From an uncultured Collinsella sp. (GTDB lineage Bacteria > Actinomycetota > Coriobacteriia > Coriobacteriales > Coriobacteriaceae): a stretch of 6,468 nt of DNA. The stretch covers positions 1 through 6,468 of the forward strand of contig USPT01000056.1 of NCBI GenBank assembly GCA_900556705.1. Direction: 5' to 3'. Below the pieces are notes generated by a model, which was not told the DNA's origin, did not search any database, and worked only from the letters and a program-made list of their open reading frames with translations. Below, piece by piece: positions 5,660 through 6,468 of this stretch; positions within the stretch are counted from its first letter, which is position 1; every line of letters starts with the position of its first letter. The translations under genes and the position numbers were made by a program.

Positions 5660-6468
5660 CTAAGCCAACCCCAGCAATATGCCCGCCGAATGCACGACAA
5701 ACGCCACAATCCAGGCAACGGCGACCTGAAACGCGAATACAGCCACGGCATAGCGCGCGCCCAACTCGCTCTTGACGGCGCCGATTGCCGCCACACAAGG
5801 CGGGTACAGCAACGTAAAGACCAAGAACACGTAGGCGGTAAACGGCGAAAACATGGTCGACAGCGCCGCGGGCGACGTTGCGCCCAAAAGCACCGTGAGC
5901 GCCGAGATGACGCTCTCCTTGGCAATGAGCCCCGTGACGAGCGCCGTCGAGGCGCGCCAGTCGCCAAAGCCGAGCGGGGCCAACACCGGCGCGATGATGC
6001 TACCCAGACCGGCAAGCAGGCTTTGCGACTGGTCGGCGACCACGTTAAAGCGGATGTCGAACGTCTGAAGGAACCAGATGACCACGGTAGCGGCAAAGAT
6101 AATGGTAAAGGCCTTGGTGATGAAGTCCTTGGCCTTATCCCATGCCAGCATCACCGTCGTCTTGACGCTCGGCAGGCGGTAATTGGGGAGCTCCATGATA
6201 AACGGCACCGGGTCGCCCTTAAATGCCGTGCGGTTGAGCACCAAAGCCGCGACGCAGCCGACCACGATACCGATCAGATAGAGCGAGACCATGGCGGGAA
6301 CCGTCGCCTGCGGGAAAAACGCCCCGCACAGCAAGCCGTAAACCGGCAGCTTGGCTGAGCAGCTCATAAACGGCGTGAGCATGACCGTCATCTTGCGGTC
6401 GTGCTCGGATGGGAGCGTACGGGTCGACATGATAGCCGGCACGGTGCAGCCAAAACCGACGAGCATGG
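5660..6468 (-). CDS. feoB: Ferrous iron transporter FeoB, C-terminal membrane part (5' end outside window)
   Basis: The visible 269 codons encode the C-terminal membrane domain of FeoB, which moves Fe(II) into the cell across the inner membrane under control of an N-terminal G domain. That G domain lies beyond the right edge and cannot be seen. Counting from the first visible Met (6466), the conserved landmarks are GCTVPAIMSTRT (6-17), DRKMTVMLTPFMSCSAKLP (23-41), GLIAKESVISALTVLLG (179-195, a Gate-type repeat), and YPPCVAAIGAVKSELG (221-236). The cysteines at 7, 36 and 224 match those conserved in FeoB. Several transmembrane helices are evident, the last ending at the C terminus (residues 245-268). 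There is no trailing cysteine-rich tail. The reading frame is open to the window end, so the Met at 6466 is internal and not the start. A hairpin follows the gene. Confidence 0.93.
   Translation of the reverse strand, partial: MLVGFGCTVPAIMSTRTLPSEHDRKMTVMLTPFMSCSAKLPVYGLLCGAFFPQATVPAMVSLYLIGIVVGCVAALVLNRTAFKGDPVPFIMELPNYRLPSVKTTVMLAWDKAKDFITKAFTIIFAATVVIWFLQTFDIRFNVVADQSQSLLAGLGSIIAPVLAPLGFGDWRASTALVTGLIAKESVISALTVLLGATSPAALSTMFSPFTAYVFLVFTLLYPPCVAAIGAVKSELGARYAVAVFAFQVAVAWIVAFVVHSAGILLGLA

Overview
This is a GC-rich bacterial window (roughly 60% G+C by eye). It has short intergenic gaps, clear Shine-Dalgarno sites and mostly minus-strand genes. The gene style and gut-type content (FeoB, compact GH13 amylase, SotB-type exporter, family 6 deoxyinosine glycosylase) suggest an intestinal actinobacterium of the Coriobacteriia, Collinsella being my best guess. 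That is inference from composition and protein flavour; no marker gene is present to prove it.

Layout, left to right. Bases 1-351 hold no convincing gene. They hold a large nested inverted repeat (81-298) and a small possible terminator at the extreme left. Next comes a minus-strand PLP-dependent aminotransferase (352-1488). A 93-bp divergent gap follows, then a plus-strand protein of unknown function (1582-2244) with a near-ideal ribosome binding site. That gene runs head-on into a minus-strand two-gene unit: a GH13 alpha-amylase-family hydrolase (2813-4189), then, 3 nt later, a DNA-deoxyinosine glycosylase (2246-2809). The two opposing stop codons are one base apart. Upstream of GH13 lies a perfect 23-bp inverted repeat (4261-4327) that ends in a T-rich tail and probably terminates the SotB-type sugar exporter (4343-5539, minus). 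The exporter has a good sigma70-like promoter whose -35 box sits in the loop of a 12-bp hairpin that probably terminates feoB. The right edge is the C-terminal half of the ferrous iron transporter FeoB (5660-6468, minus), whose start lies outside the window.

The genes look like a string of short, mostly independent transcription units: iron uptake, sugar export, intracellular alpha-glucan hydrolysis with DNA repair, and amino-acid transamination. They do not form one pathway. I found no CRISPR array, prophage, IS element, tRNA or rRNA. The most unusual structure is non-coding: the nested inverted repeat at 81-298, followed by the hairpin at 4261-4327 and the promoter-in-terminator arrangement at 5573-5618.
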